From NCBI GenBank assembly GCA_947501105.1, contig CANMUP010000001.1, positions 620,001-684,000 on the forward strand: a stretch of 64,000 bases of DNA. The letters are read 5' to 3'. A program made the position numbers and the translations under genes. The DNA comes from an uncultured Flaviramulus sp. (GTDB lineage Bacteria > Bacteroidota > Bacteroidia > Flavobacteriales > Flavobacteriaceae). Of this stretch, positions 17,047 to 26,912 are shown piece by piece. Numbering within the stretch: the first letter of the stretch is position 1; each line of letters begins with the position of its first letter. The notes beneath the pieces are model-generated. The model made no database searches, was not told the origin of the DNA, and worked only from the letters and a program-made list of their open reading frames with translations.

Positions 17047-17898
17047 ATGAAGGTTTTTTCACAAAAAATGCAAATTTCTATTGAAGTTGATGAATTAAAA
17101 GCAAAACATCTTACCGTTGGGCTAGTACCAACTATGGGGGCGTTACACCAAGGGCATTTAGCTTTAGTAAAGAAAGCTTTAAAGGAGAATGATAAAGTTG
17201 TAGTAAGTATTTTTGTAAACCCTACACAGTTTGATAATAAAGATGATCTTATAAAGTATCCAAGAACTCTTGATGATGATGTAGAATTGTTAAAGACAGT
17301 TTCAAAAGATAATGTTTTAGTTTATGCACCTACAGTTGACGATATTTACAATGGAAATACTGTTTCGCAAAAATTTGATTTTGATGGATTGGAGTTTGAA
17401 ATGGAAGGCAAATTTAGAAACGGACATTTTGATGGTGTTGGAACCATTGTAAAGCGTTTTTTTGAAATTGTAAAACCACATCGCGCATATTTTGGAGAGA
17501 AAGATTTTCAGCAATTAACAATAATTAAAAAATTAGTTGAAAAACATAGCATTCCTGTTAAAGTTATTGGTTGTCCAATTCATAGAGAAGCAAATGGGTT
17601 AGCAATGAGTTCGCGTAACACACGACTAAAACCAGAATATAAAAAAGCAGCACCATTTATTTATAAAACTTTAACAACTGCCAAAGAAAAATTTGGCACA
17701 AAAAGTGCTAATAAAGTTTCGGAATGGGTTGAAAAAGAGTTTGCTAAACACAATTTATTAAAATTAGAATATTTTATTATCGCAGACACCAAAACCTTAA
17801 AACCAGTAACAAGAAAATCAAACAAAAAAACATATAGAGCGTTTATAGCCGTATATGCAGATGATATTAGATTAATAGATAATATCGCACTAAATTAA
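17047..17898 (+). CDS. panC: pantothenate synthetase (pantoate-beta-alanine ligase)
   Basis: This 283-residue enzyme joins pantoate to beta-alanine with ATP, the last step of pantothenate synthesis. [13 protein letters not shown] contains the HxGH nucleotide-binding motif. GEKDFQQL and the MSSRNTRL segment (KMSKS-like loop) follow as expected. The length matches the family. It is followed by panD, whose product makes the beta-alanine used here; panD also has a promoter box of its own at the panC stop. Confidence 0.96.
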   Translation: MKVFSQKMQISIEVDELKAKHLTVGLVPTMGALHQGHLALVKKALKENDKVVVSIFVNPTQFDNKDDLIKYPRTLDDDVELLKTVSKDNVLVYAPTVDDIYNGNTVSQKFDFDGLEFEMEGKFRNGHFDGVGTIVKRFFEIVKPHRAYFGEKDFQQLTIIKKLVEKHSIPVKVIGCPIHREANGLAMSSRNTRLKPEYKKAAPFIYKTLTTAKEKFGTKSANKVSEWVEKEFAKHNLLKLEYFIIADTKTLKPVTRKSNKKTYRAFIAVYADDIRLIDNIALN

Positions 17899-17899
17899 T

Positions 17900-17907
17900 T
17901 ACCTTTG
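17900..17907 (+). promoter_or_regulatory. -7 box of panD
   Basis: TACCTTTG is an exact TAnnTTTG match, starts 1 nt after the panC stop and ends 4 nt before the panD ATG. No TTG lies 19 bp upstream, so panD is probably read both from here (leaderless) and from panC. Confidence 0.5.
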
Positions 17908-17911
17908 CCTC

Positions 17912-18262
17912 ATGCAAATTCAAGTAGTAAAATCTAAAATTCACAGAGTAAAATGCACAGGTGCTGAGCTCAACTATATAGGTAGTATTACCATTGACGA
18001 AGACTTAATGGATGCAGCCAACATTATTCAAGGCGAAAAAGTTCAAATTGTAAATAACGACAATGGAGAACGTCTAGAAACCTATTGTATTCCAGGGCCA
18101 CGACAAAGCGGAGAAATTACATTAAACGGAGCAGCTGCAAGAAAAGTATCAGTTGGCGATACCCTTATTTTAATCACTTATGCGTTTATGAATATTGAAG
18201 AAGCTAAATTGTTTAAGCCTTCTTTAGTTTTCCCTGATGAAGCTACAAACTTGTTAAAGTAA
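17912..18262 (+). CDS. panD: aspartate 1-decarboxylase (pyruvoyl enzyme)
   Basis: This 116-residue proenzyme makes beta-alanine from aspartate. Self-cleavage is expected at G24-S25 within NYIGSITID, generating the pyruvoyl group from Ser25. The downstream [20 protein letters not shown] and the C-terminal NIEEA region are typical. It lies 13 nt after panC. Confidence 0.96.
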   Translation: MQIQVVKSKIHRVKCTGAELNYIGSITIDEDLMDAANIIQGEKVQIVNNDNGERLETYCIPGPRQSGEITLNGAAARKVSVGDTLILITYAFMNIEEAKLFKPSLVFPDEATNLLK

Positions 18263-18266
18263 ACTT

Positions 18267-19235
18267 TTGAATTCTAAGACGAAAAATATATTAAAGATAA
18301 CACTCCCATTATTATTGGGAGTTTTTTTAGTTTGGTATTCGCTGTCTAAAGTATCTATTGAAGAATTATTGGTTTATGCTAAAAAAGCAGATTACACATG
18401 GATTCTTTTAGGCATGTTTTTAGGACTTTTAAGTCATTTATCGCGAGCTTATAGGTGGCGTTTTCAATTAGAACCTATGGGTTATAAGGTTAAATTAGGG
18501 AATAGTATAATGGCGGTTTTTGCAACCTATTTAATTAACTACACTATTCCAAGAGCAGGCGAGGTGGCAAGAGCTTCAATACTAACAAATTACGAAGATG
18601 TTCCTTTTGAAAAAGGTTTTGGAACTATTGTGGCAGAACGTATTGCGGATATGATTGTTATGTTAGGAATTATTGCAATTACGCTATTTCTTGAATTTGA
18701 ATTTATCTACAATTTTTTAATTGAAAAATTTAATCCCACAAAAATTATAATAGCTTTCGTTGGATTAGGAGTTTTAATCATTTTATTTTCAATATTTATA
18801 AAAAGAAGTGATTCTAAAATAGCTTTAAAAATCAGATCTTTTATTAATGGATTAATTGAAGGTGCTTTAAGTATTTTTAAAATGAAAAAGAAATGGGCTT
18901 TCATTTTTCATACACTTTTTATTTGGGGAATGTATATCCTTATGTTTTATATAACATCATTTGCAATAAAAGAATTAGATGGAATTTCTGCTGGAGCTAT
19001 TTTAATAGGATTTATCTCTGCTAGTTTTAGTATTGCCGCAACAAACGGTGGTATTGGTTCGTACCCTTTAGCAATTTATGCAGCTTTTTCAATTTTTGGA
19101 ATTGCTGAGGAACCAAGTATTGCATTTGGTTGGATTATGTGGGCATCTCAAACGCTCATGATAATAATTTTTGGAGGCTTATCTTTAATTTATTTACCTA
19201 TTTTCAATAGAACGAAGGTTGTAAAAGAAGGTTGA
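18267..19235 (+). CDS. lysylphosphatidylglycerol synthase transmembrane (UPF0104/YbhN-like) protein
   Basis: This 322-residue polytopic membrane protein has about eight helices and matches the flippase-like integral membrane domain of the YbhN/MprF N-terminal family. Signs are YLINYTIPRAGEVARA near residues 90-105 and the NGGIGSYPLA segment near 253-262, both conserved in that family. It starts with TTG, 4 nt after panD, so it belongs to the pan operon by position. It lacks the catalytic GNAT-like domain of full MprF. The substrate is unknown; lipid transport is only inferred from the family. Confidence 0.83.
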   Translation: MNSKTKNILKITLPLLLGVFLVWYSLSKVSIEELLVYAKKADYTWILLGMFLGLLSHLSRAYRWRFQLEPMGYKVKLGNSIMAVFATYLINYTIPRAGEVARASILTNYEDVPFEKGFGTIVAERIADMIVMLGIIAITLFLEFEFIYNFLIEKFNPTKIIIAFVGLGVLIILFSIFIKRSDSKIALKIRSFINGLIEGALSIFKMKKKWAFIFHTLFIWGMYILMFYITSFAIKELDGISAGAILIGFISASFSIAATNGGIGSYPLAIYAAFSIFGIAEEPSIAFGWIMWASQTLMIIIFGGLSLIYLPIFNRTKVVKEG

Positions 19236-19311
19236 TTGTTTCAAAAAATGCACTTAGAATTTTTTTTAAAAAGTATAGAAAACAGCTTTTTTAAACTTTC
19301 ACTTAATTTCA

Positions 19312-19319
19312 TACCTTGC
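19312..19319 (+). promoter_or_regulatory. candidate -7 box of the esterase-radA operon
   Basis: TACCTTGC is close to TAnnTTTG (one base lost from the T-run) and lies 26 nt before the ATG at 19346. It is a weak but reasonable candidate in a 110-nt intergenic region that otherwise shows only AT-rich sequence. Confidence 0.35.
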
Positions 19320-19345
19320 CGTTATAAATCTCAAATCATTTTAAA

Positions 19346-20494
19346 ATGAAAAAACCAATCATTTTTTTATTAGTATTATTCTGTATTGTAAATGCTACTG
19401 ATGCTCAAGTAAAATATGAAACTTTTGAGTCTTCAAAACTGGGAGAAACACGCGAACTCAAAATACAGCTACCAAGAGGTTATGAAAATAATCAAGACAA
19501 AAAATACCCCTTGTTTGTTGTTTTGGATGGTGATTATTTATTTGAAGCCGTAGCAGGAAATGTAGATTATTATTCCTATTGGGAAGATATGCCAGAAGCA
19601 ATTGTAGTTGGTGTTAATCAATTTGATAAACGATTTGACGATTGCATGTATGGGCAAAACTCGTTGCCTACTGAAACAGGTGCTGCTTTTTATGAGTTTA
19701 TTGGTATGGAGCTTATTCCATATATAGAAAAAACATATAGAACCGAAAACTTTAGAGTAGCTGTTGGTCATGGAGAAACTGCAAACTTTATTAATTACTA
19801 TTTATTAAAGCAGCAACCATTATTTCAAGGTTACGTGGTTATTAGCCCAGAATTAGCACCAAATATGCTAGATTATATTCCAGAACAATTAGGAAAATTG
19901 GAATCTAAAATATTTTATTATTTGGCAAATACAACAAATGATTCAAAGTCTATAAAAAGAATGACAGAGGCTTTAAACACAGATATATCTGCTTTAGATA
20001 CTAAGAACATTTTTTATAATTTCGATAGTTTTGAAGGGGCATCACATTACTCAGTACCAGCACACGCTTTACCAAAAGCAATCGAGAGCATTTTTTATGT
20101 ATTTCAACCTATTAGTAAAAAGGAATATAAAGAGGTTATTCTTAAATTAGATACATCTCCTGTTGAATATCTTGAAGAAAAATATCAAACTATTAGTGAG
20201 TTGTTTGGTATTGAAAAACAAATTCTAATTAACGATTTTAAAGCTATTTCGGCAGCCATAGAAAAAACAGAACAGTTCGATTATTTTGAAGCTTTAGGAA
20301 AAATAGCGCGTAAAGAATACCCAAAAACACTCTTAGGAAATTACTATTTGGCACGCTTTTATGAAGAAACTGGTGAGCCTAAAAAAGCAATGCGAACCTA
20401 TCAATCGGCTTACACATTAGATGAAATTGCAGGTATTACAAAAGATTTAATGCTAGAAAAAGCAGATTTAATTAAATCAGATTTTGGGTATTAA
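19346..20494 (+). CDS. secreted esterase-like alpha/beta hydrolase lacking the nucleophile serine
   Basis: This 382-residue protein has a Sec signal peptide (residues 1-20) and the esterase D / PF00756 fold: RELKIQLPRGYE, YPLFVVLDGDYLF, then the nucleophile-elbow region. The elbow reads AVGHGETANF (139-148), so Gly143 stands where the catalytic Ser of GHSxG is expected. The later FEGASHYSVP supplies the expected His. A TPR-like segment closes the protein (about 330-375). It overlaps radA by one base (TAATG). It may be a binding protein and not an esterase. Confidence 0.75.
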   Translation: MKKPIIFLLVLFCIVNATDAQVKYETFESSKLGETRELKIQLPRGYENNQDKKYPLFVVLDGDYLFEAVAGNVDYYSYWEDMPEAIVVGVNQFDKRFDDCMYGQNSLPTETGAAFYEFIGMELIPYIEKTYRTENFRVAVGHGETANFINYYLLKQQPLFQGYVVISPELAPNMLDYIPEQLGKLESKIFYYLANTTNDSKSIKRMTEALNTDISALDTKNIFYNFDSFEGASHYSVPAHALPKAIESIFYVFQPISKKEYKEVILKLDTSPVEYLEEKYQTISELFGIEKQILINDFKAISAAIEKTEQFDYFEALGKIARKEYPKTLLGNYYLARFYEETGEPKKAMRTYQSAYTLDEIAGITKDLMLEKADLIKSDFGY

Positions 20495-21852
20495 TGGCGA
20501 AAGTTAAAACTACATTTTTCTGTCAGAGCTGTGGCAATCAATATGCAAAATGGCAAGGACAATGTACTGCTTGTAAAGAATGGAATACCATTGTTGAAGA
20601 AGTTATTCAAAAGCCAGAAAAAAGTGATTGGAAATCACCAACATCAACGGCTAAACGTGCTTCTATTCCATTAAAAATTAGCGAAATTGATAACTCTAAA
20701 GAAGCCCGGTTAGATACTTTTGATGCCGAATTTAATCGTGTTTTAGGTGGTGGAATTGTTCCAGGGTCTTTAACTCTTTTAGGAGGCGAACCTGGAATAG
20801 GAAAGAGTACTTTACTGCTTCAAATTTCATTAAAGTTACCTTATAAAACTTTATATGTTTCTGGTGAGGAAAGTCAAAAACAAATAAAAATGCGTGCAGA
20901 ACGCATCAATCCTAATAATAACAATTGTTATATTCTTACAGAGACCAAAACTCAAAATATTTTCAAGCAAATAGAGGCTCTAGAACCAGATATTGTGATA
21001 ATTGATTCTATTCAAACATTACATAGTGATTATATTGAATCGTCTTCTGGAAGTATTTCACAAATAAAAGAATGTACAACCGAACTTATAAAATTTGCTA
21101 AAGAAACAGCAACACCAGTGTTATTGATTGGACATATTACTAAAGATGGAAATATTGCTGGACCAAAAATTTTAGAACATATGGTCGATACCGTTTTGCA
21201 ATTTGAAGGCGACCGCAATCATGTATTTAGAATTTTGCGCGCCAATAAAAACCGATTTGGCTCTACTAATGAATTAGGCATTTACGAAATGCAAGGCTCT
21301 GGGCTAAGAGAGGTTTCTAATCCTTCCGAAATTTTAATCTCTAAAAAAGATGAAGAATTAAGCGGAAATGCTGTAGCCGCAACCCTTGAAGGCATGCGCC
21401 CTTTAATGATTGAAGTACAAGCTTTAGTAAGTACTGCAGTTTATGGAACACCACAACGTAGTGCCACTGGCTTTAATGCTAAACGCCTCAATATGCTATT
21501 GGCTGTTTTGGAAAAACGCGCTGGTTTCCGATTAGGAGCAAAAGATGTCTTTTTAAATATTACAGGAGGTATAACGGTTGATGATCCTGCGATAGATTTG
21601 GCAGTTGTAGCTTCTATTTTATCCTCAAATGAAGATGTGGCTTTGCAGAAAGATTTTTGTTTTGCAGCCGAGGTTGGTTTGTCTGGAGAAATTCGCCCTG
21701 TACAACGCGTAGAGCAGCGCATTTTGGAAGCTGAAAAATTAGGATTTTCAACCATCTTTGTGTCTAAATACAATAAAATTTCTCTTAAAAATACCGTTAT
21801 TAAAATTCAATTGATTTCTAAGATTGAGGATTTGGTTGGGTTTGTAGTTTAA
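20494..21852 (+). CDS. radA: DNA repair protein RadA
   Basis: This 452-residue RecA-like helicase promotes branch migration during recombination repair. In order it has a zinc finger with Cys 10, 13, 24 and 27; Walker A GGEPGIGKST (97-106); the RadA-specific KNRFG motif (252-256); and a C-terminal Lon-protease-like domain. All are in canonical positions. It is coupled to the upstream esterase-like gene by a one-base overlap. Confidence 0.96.
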   Translation: MAKVKTTFFCQSCGNQYAKWQGQCTACKEWNTIVEEVIQKPEKSDWKSPTSTAKRASIPLKISEIDNSKEARLDTFDAEFNRVLGGGIVPGSLTLLGGEPGIGKSTLLLQISLKLPYKTLYVSGEESQKQIKMRAERINPNNNNCYILTETKTQNIFKQIEALEPDIVIIDSIQTLHSDYIESSSGSISQIKECTTELIKFAKETATPVLLIGHITKDGNIAGPKILEHMVDTVLQFEGDRNHVFRILRANKNRFGSTNELGIYEMQGSGLREVSNPSEILISKKDEELSGNAVAATLEGMRPLMIEVQALVSTAVYGTPQRSATGFNAKRLNMLLAVLEKRAGFRLGAKDVFLNITGGITVDDPAIDLAVVASILSSNEDVALQKDFCFAAEVGLSGEIRPVQRVEQRILEAEKLGFSTIFVSKYNKISLKNTVIKIQLISKIEDLVGFVV

Positions 21853-21870
21853 TGATTTAGGGTTAAATAC

Positions 21871-22260
21871 ATGAAAAACAAGGTGCAATTATCATCAATG
21901 TTAGGAGAGTTCTTTCTAATTTTTATATATGTGACGGGAATTGGCTTATTAGGGTTTTTAATTTATAGTATTTTTGATTCTGACAAACAAGGCACGATTG
22001 CTTCTTTAGTGTTTTTGTTGTTTTACTATTTGTTTTTTTTTAGAAAAATAATGAAAGTTAGAAGATTGACTTTTGACGAAAACAATTTATATACAAAAAA
22101 TGGGCATAAAATAAGTTTTAATGAAGTCGAGGATATTGTAAATGGGGAAATTATTTTTATAGATAAAGGGGTAAAGAAAACTATTTATGTGAATCCCTAT
22201 TTTCCTGCAAAGAATCATAAGCTTTTTGTGAAATACTACAGATCAAAAAAATCTAACTGA
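21871..22260 (+). CDS. small membrane protein, unknown function
   Basis: I do not recognise this 129-residue protein. Two hydrophobic segments (about residues 10-30 and 40-55) are followed by a beta-rich cytoplasmic tail of about 70 residues (RRLTFDENNLYTKNGHKISF) that looks like a small PH-like or bacterial PH domain. It lies 18 nt after radA and 83 nt before ileS. Confidence 0.62.
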   Translation: MKNKVQLSSMLGEFFLIFIYVTGIGLLGFLIYSIFDSDKQGTIASLVFLLFYYLFFFRKIMKVRRLTFDENNLYTKNGHKISFNEVEDIVNGEIIFIDKGVKKTIYVNPYFPAKNHKLFVKYYRSKKSN

Positions 22261-22311
22261 TTAGTTCAATACTTCATTGTCTTTTTCTTCTTCTATTTTC
22301 TCAAAATTCCT

Positions 22312-22319
22312 TAAATTCG
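22312..22319 (+). promoter_or_regulatory. candidate -7 box of ileS
   Basis: TAAATTCG within TTAAATTCGCGAA resembles TAnnTTTG with one change and lies 24 nt before the ileS ATG. The same 13-mer stands just before the gene at 54727. No T-box leader is visible. Confidence 0.35.
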
Positions 22320-22343
22320 CGAACTTATAAGAAGCAATAGTAA

Positions 22344-25300
22344 ATGAGTACGAAATTTCCTGAATATAAAGGACTTGACTTACCAAATGTAGCTAATGAA
22401 ATACTACAATATTGGCAAGAAAATAACATCTTTGAAAAAAGTGTTTCTACCCGTGAAGGGGCAACACCGTATGTGTTTTATGAAGGTCCGCCATCGGCAA
22501 ATGGACTTCCAGGAGTGCATCACGTTTTAGCACGTGCTATAAAAGATATTTTTCCGCGTTATAAAACCATGAAAGGCTACCAAGTAAAGCGTAAGGCTGG
22601 TTGGGATACTCATGGACTGCCTATTGAATTGGGTGTTGAGAAAGAGTTAGGCATTACCAAAGAAGATATTGGTAAAACGATTTCGGTTGAAGATTATAAT
22701 GCTGCTTGTCGTAAAGCCGTAATGCGCTATACTGATGTTTGGAATGATTTAACAGAAAAAATGGGCTATTGGGTAGATATGGACGATCCGTATATTACTT
22801 ACGAACCTAAATACATGGAGTCTGTTTGGTGGTTGTTAAAGCAGATTTATGATAAAAGTTTGTTATATAAAGGCTACACCATTCAGCCATATTCGCCAAA
22901 GGCAGGCACTGGTTTAAGTTCACACGAGTTAAATCAACCGGGAACGTATCAGGATGTAACCGACACTACAGTAGTTGCTCAATTTAAAGCTGTTGAAAAC
23001 ACATTACCAGAGTTTCTAAAAAGATTCGATCATCTACATTTTTTAGCTTGGACAACAACGCCTTGGACATTACCAAGTAATACAGCATTAACAGTTGGGG
23101 CTAAGATTGATTATGTTGTTGTGGCAACTTATAACCAATATACTTTTGAGCCAATTCATGTAATACTTGCTAAAAATTTGGTTGGAAAACAATTTAGTGG
23201 AAAATACTACCAAACAGAAGATATTTCTGAGCTTTCCAGTTTTTCAAAAGAAGATAAAAAGATTCCATTTTTAATTGCTACAGAATGTAAGGGAGCAGAT
23301 TTATTAGGAATTAAATATGAGCAATTGCTGAAATATGCTTTGCCAAACGATAATCCACAAGATGCATTCAGAGTTATTTCAGGAGATTTTGTAACCACTG
23401 AAGACGGTACAGGAATAGTACATACCGCACCAACGTTTGGAGCTGATGATGCTTTGGTTGCAAAACAAGCAACGCCAGAAGTGCCACCAATGTTGGTAAA
23501 AGATGAGCATGATAATTTAGTGCCACTAGTAGATTTACAAGGTCGTTTTCGTCCAGAAATGGGAGAATATGCTGGTAAATATGTAAAGAACGAATATTAT
23601 AATGATGGTGAAGCCCCAGAACGTTCAGTTGATGTTGAGTTAGCTATTCAATTAAAAACAGAAAATAAAGCCTTTAAGGTTGAAAAATATAAACACAGTT
23701 ACCCTAATTGTTGGAGAACCGATAAGCCAATTCTTTATTATCCTTTAGATTCTTGGTTTATTAAAGTAACCGACGTTAAGGATAAAATGTTTGAGCTTAA
23801 CGAAACCATTAATTGGAAACCAAAATCAACAGGAACTGGTCGTTTTGGAAATTGGCTAGCAAATGCTAACGATTGGAATTTATCCCGTTCTCGTTATTGG
23901 GGTATTCCGTTACCAATTTGGAGAACCGAAGATGGTACTGAGGAAATCTGCATGGGTTCTGTTGAAGAATTAAAGTCAGAAATGGCTAAAGCAGTTTCAG
24001 CAGGAGTTTTAGCAGAAGATATTTTTGCAGATTTTGAAGTTGGGAATAATGACGATGAGAATTATGCAAAAATCGATTTACATAAAAATATTGTTGATGA
24101 TATTGTTTTGGTATCGCCAACAGGTCAGAAAATGTTCCGCGAAAGCGACTTAATTGATGTTTGGTTTGATTCTGGCTCTATGCCTTACGCACAGTGGCAC
24201 TATCCATTTGAAAATAACGATTTAATTGATAAAGGAACTACATTCCCTGCCGATTTTATTGCTGAGGGTGTCGACCAAACTCGTGGATGGTTTTATACAT
24301 TACACGCTATTGGAACGATGGTTTTCGATTCGGTTGCCTATAAGAATGTAGTGTCTAACGGATTGGTGTTAGATAAAAACGGACAAAAAATGTCGAAACG
24401 TTTAGGCAATGCTGCCGACCCCTTTGAAACTCTAGGGAATTATGGTGCCGATGCTACACGTTGGTACATGATTGCTAATGCAAATCCGTGGGATAATTTA
24501 AAATTTGACGTTGATGGTATTGAAGAAGTAAAGCGTAAATTTTTCGGAACGCTTTACAACACGTATTCATTCTTCACATTATATACCAACTTAGATAAGT
24601 TTAGCTATGCTGAAGCTGATATTCCTTTAGCAGATCGACCAGAAATAGACCGTTGGATTTTATCTGAATTACATACCTTAATCAAGAAAGTAGATGTGTT
24701 TTATGCAGAATATGAACCAACAAAAGCAGCGCGAGCCATTTCAAATTTTACTCAAGATTATGTGAGTAATTGGTTTGTACGTTTAAGTAGAAGACGATTC
24801 TGGAAAGGGGATTATCAAGCAGATAAAATTTCGGCCTACCAAACGCTTTATACCTGTATGAAAACCATCGCTAAGTTAGGCGCTCCAATTGCACCTTTCT
24901 TTATGGATAAATTGTACTTGGATTTAAATTCGGTAACTAAAAAAGAAACCTTTGAAAGCGTGCATTTAGCAGACTTTCCAGTTTATAACGAGGCTTTTGT
25001 CGATAAAAGCTTAGAGCGAAAAATGGAAGCAGCTCAAACAATATCGTCATTAGTATTGTCGTTAAGAGCTAAAGAAAAGATAAAAGTGCGTCAGCCACTT
25101 CAAAAAATCATGATTCCTGTTGATAATGTACAGCAGAAAGAAGAAATTTTAGCAGTTTCAGATTTAATAAAACATGAAGTTAACGTTAAAGAAATTGAGC
25201 TTTTAGAAGATGCTTCAGACATATTAGTGAAGCAAATAAAGCCTAATTTTAAGACACTCGGACCACGTTTTGGAAAGGATATGAAGGCCATTGCAAATGT

Positions 25301-25748
25301 AGTAATTAACTTTACTTCAGAAGATATTAACAAAATGGAACAAAATGGTAGTTTTGATGTTGAAGTTAATGGAAAAAATATTACTTTAGAACGCACAGAT
25401 GTAGAGATTACATCCCAAGATATTGAAGGTTGGTTAGTTGCAAATGAAGGTTCATTAACAGTAGCTCTAGATGTAACACTTACTGACGATTTGAAAAAAG
25501 AAGGTATTGCTAGAGAATTGATAAATCGTATACAAAATTTACGAAAAGATTCTGGGTTTGAAGTTACAGATAGAATAGATGTTATGCTTCAAAAAGATAC
25601 CCATATTGAAAACGCTGTAAACCACAATATTGAATATATTAAAACAGAAACCCTAACTGAAGAATTAGAAATTATTGATCAAGTAGATAATGGTATAGAA
25701 ATTGCCTTTGATGATGTAAATACCAAATTATTTATTCAAAAACATTAA
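22344..25748 (+). CDS. ileS: isoleucyl-tRNA synthetase
   Basis: This 1134-residue class I aminoacyl-tRNA synthetase has a HIGH-type motif in PPSANGLPGVHHVLAR near residue 50 and KMSKR within GQKMSKRLGNAADPFE near residue 685. The WDTHGLPIELGVEK and WTTTPWTLPSN segments mark the editing-domain architecture of IleRS. The length fits the longer type found in Bacteroidota. It is followed after 4 nt by a DksA-like gene. Confidence 0.97.
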   Translation: MSTKFPEYKGLDLPNVANEILQYWQENNIFEKSVSTREGATPYVFYEGPPSANGLPGVHHVLARAIKDIFPRYKTMKGYQVKRKAGWDTHGLPIELGVEKELGITKEDIGKTISVEDYNAACRKAVMRYTDVWNDLTEKMGYWVDMDDPYITYEPKYMESVWWLLKQIYDKSLLYKGYTIQPYSPKAGTGLSSHELNQPGTYQDVTDTTVVAQFKAVENTLPEFLKRFDHLHFLAWTTTPWTLPSNTALTVGAKIDYVVVATYNQYTFEPIHVILAKNLVGKQFSGKYYQTEDISELSSFSKEDKKIPFLIATECKGADLLGIKYEQLLKYALPNDNPQDAFRVISGDFVTTEDGTGIVHTAPTFGADDALVAKQATPEVPPMLVKDEHDNLVPLVDLQGRFRPEMGEYAGKYVKNEYYNDGEAPERSVDVELAIQLKTENKAFKVEKYKHSYPNCWRTDKPILYYPLDSWFIKVTDVKDKMFELNETINWKPKSTGTGRFGNWLANANDWNLSRSRYWGIPLPIWRTEDGTEEICMGSVEELKSEMAKAVSAGVLAEDIFADFEVGNNDDENYAKIDLHKNIVDDIVLVSPTGQKMFRESDLIDVWFDSGSMPYAQWHYPFENNDLIDKGTTFPADFIAEGVDQTRGWFYTLHAIGTMVFDSVAYKNVVSNGLVLDKNGQKMSKRLGNAADPFETLGNYGADATRWYMIANANPWDNLKFDVDGIEEVKRKFFGTLYNTYSFFTLYTNLDKFSYAEADIPLADRPEIDRWILSELHTLIKKVDVFYAEYEPTKAARAISNFTQDYVSNWFVRLSRRRFWKGDYQADKISAYQTLYTCMKTIAKLGAPIAPFFMDKLYLDLNSVTKKETFESVHLADFPVYNEAFVDKSLERKMEAAQTISSLVLSLRAKEKIKVRQPLQKIMIPVDNVQQKEEILAVSDLIKHEVNVKEIELLEDASDILVKQIKPNFKTLGPRFGKDMKAIANVVINFTSEDINKMEQNGSFDVEVNGKNITLERTDVEITSQDIEGWLVANEGSLTVALDVTLTDDLKKEGIARELINRIQNLRKDSGFEVTDRIDVMLQKDTHIENAVNHNIEYIKTETLTEELEIIDQVDNGIEIAFDDVNTKLFIQKH

Positions 25749-25752
25749 AAAT

Positions 25753-26133
25753 ATGAGTTTAGATGCCAACGTAAGATATGCAGATAAAGATTTAGCCGAA
25801 TTTAAAGTGCTAATAATAGAAAAAATAGAAAAAGCACAACATGATTTAGAGCTTATTAAAAGTGCGTATATGAATGACCATAATAATGGTACAGAAGATA
25901 CATCACCAACGTTTAAAGCCTTTGATGAAGGGAGCGCGGTAATGAGTAAAGAATCGAATTCGCAATTGGCCATTAGACAAGAAAAATTTATTCGCGATTT
26001 AAAGAATGCTTTAATAAGAATTGAAAACAAAACCTATGGTATTTGTCGTGTAACCAAAAAACTGATTAATAAAGAACGTTTAAAGTTAGTGCCACACGCA
26101 ACATTAAGTATTGAAGCTAAAAACATGCAATAA
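25753..26133 (+). CDS. TraR/DksA family protein with degenerate zinc finger
   Basis: This 126-residue protein has a helical coiled-coil front half and the DksA-type C-terminus YGICRVTKKLINKERLKLVPHA. DksA binds in the RNA polymerase secondary channel and alters initiation. Only one Cys (C98) remains of the four zinc ligands; such Cys-poor forms are common in flavobacteria. It is 4 nt after ileS and 20 nt before a strong terminator. Confidence 0.85.
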   Translation: MSLDANVRYADKDLAEFKVLIIEKIEKAQHDLELIKSAYMNDHNNGTEDTSPTFKAFDEGSAVMSKESNSQLAIRQEKFIRDLKNALIRIENKTYGICRVTKKLINKERLKLVPHATLSIEAKNMQ

Positions 26134-26152
26134 TCTGCATTATATTATAAAT

Positions 26153-26185
26153 AAAACGTCTCACTTTTATGTCGAGACGTTTTTT
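26153..26185 (+). terminator. intrinsic terminator after the ileS-DksA-like operon
   Basis: Arms AAAACGTCTC (26153-26162) and GAGACGTTTT (26174-26183) enclose an 11-nt loop and are followed by a T-run. lspA starts only 13 nt later. Confidence 0.85.
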
Positions 26186-26197
26186 GTTTGAAATTCT

Positions 26198-26824
26198 ATG
26201 TCACTAAAGAAATCCATTTATCTTATAGTTATGATTTTACTAATCGATCAGATAAGTAAGGTTTATATAAAGACGCACTTTTCCCTTCAAGAAAGTATTG
26301 AAGTTTTTACATGGTTTAAAATCTTTTTTATTGAAAATGATGGCATGGCATGGGGGACAAAGATTAGTGATTTTGTATCGTTTATAGATGATAGAACAGC
26401 TAAAGTAGTCTTAACTTTATTTAGAGTCATTGCTATTTTTGGAATAGGTTATTGGTTATATGATGCTACCAAAAAGCAAAGCCCTAAAGTTTTAATATTA
26501 GCCATTGCATTAATTTTTGCAGGAGCCTTAGGCAATATTATCGATTCAGTTTTTTATGGTGTTTTGTTTAATGATAGCCATGGTCAAGTTGCTACTTTTT
26601 TACCAGAAGCAGGAGGTTACGATAATTTACTTCATGGTAAGGTAGTAGATATGCTATATTTTCCTTTATGGGAAGGTTACTTACCTGAATGGATTCCTTT
26701 TAAAGGAGGCGAATACTTTACCTTTTTTAACCCTGTATTTAATATAGCCGATATGGCAATAAGTACAGGTTTTATTATGCTTATTGTGTTTAATAGAAAG
26801 GCATTTGCTAAAAGGGAAGTATAA
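26198..26824 (+). CDS. lspA: lipoprotein signal peptidase (signal peptidase II)
   Basis: This 208-residue inner-membrane aspartyl protease removes signal peptides from acylated lipoproteins. It has four membrane helices and both catalytic regions: GNIIDSVFYG with the first Asp and FNIADMAIS with the second. The loop between them is longer than in E. coli LspA (164 residues), which is usual in Bacteroidota. The window encodes many lipoproteins that would be its substrates. Confidence 0.94.
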   Translation: MSLKKSIYLIVMILLIDQISKVYIKTHFSLQESIEVFTWFKIFFIENDGMAWGTKISDFVSFIDDRTAKVVLTLFRVIAIFGIGYWLYDATKKQSPKVLILAIALIFAGALGNIIDSVFYGVLFNDSHGQVATFLPEAGGYDNLLHGKVVDMLYFPLWEGYLPEWIPFKGGEYFTFFNPVFNIADMAISTGFIMLIVFNRKAFAKREV

Positions 26825-26912
26825 ATTAAGCTATTTATAAATAAGTATTTTCTACTTCAAGTGCATTCTTTATATTTAATCTTTAATAAATATCATTGTA
26901 ATTCCTCAAATA

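Noticed and set aside
22261-22343. T-box leader of ileS
   Set aside because: The 83-nt gap is too short and shows no specifier stem or antiterminator.
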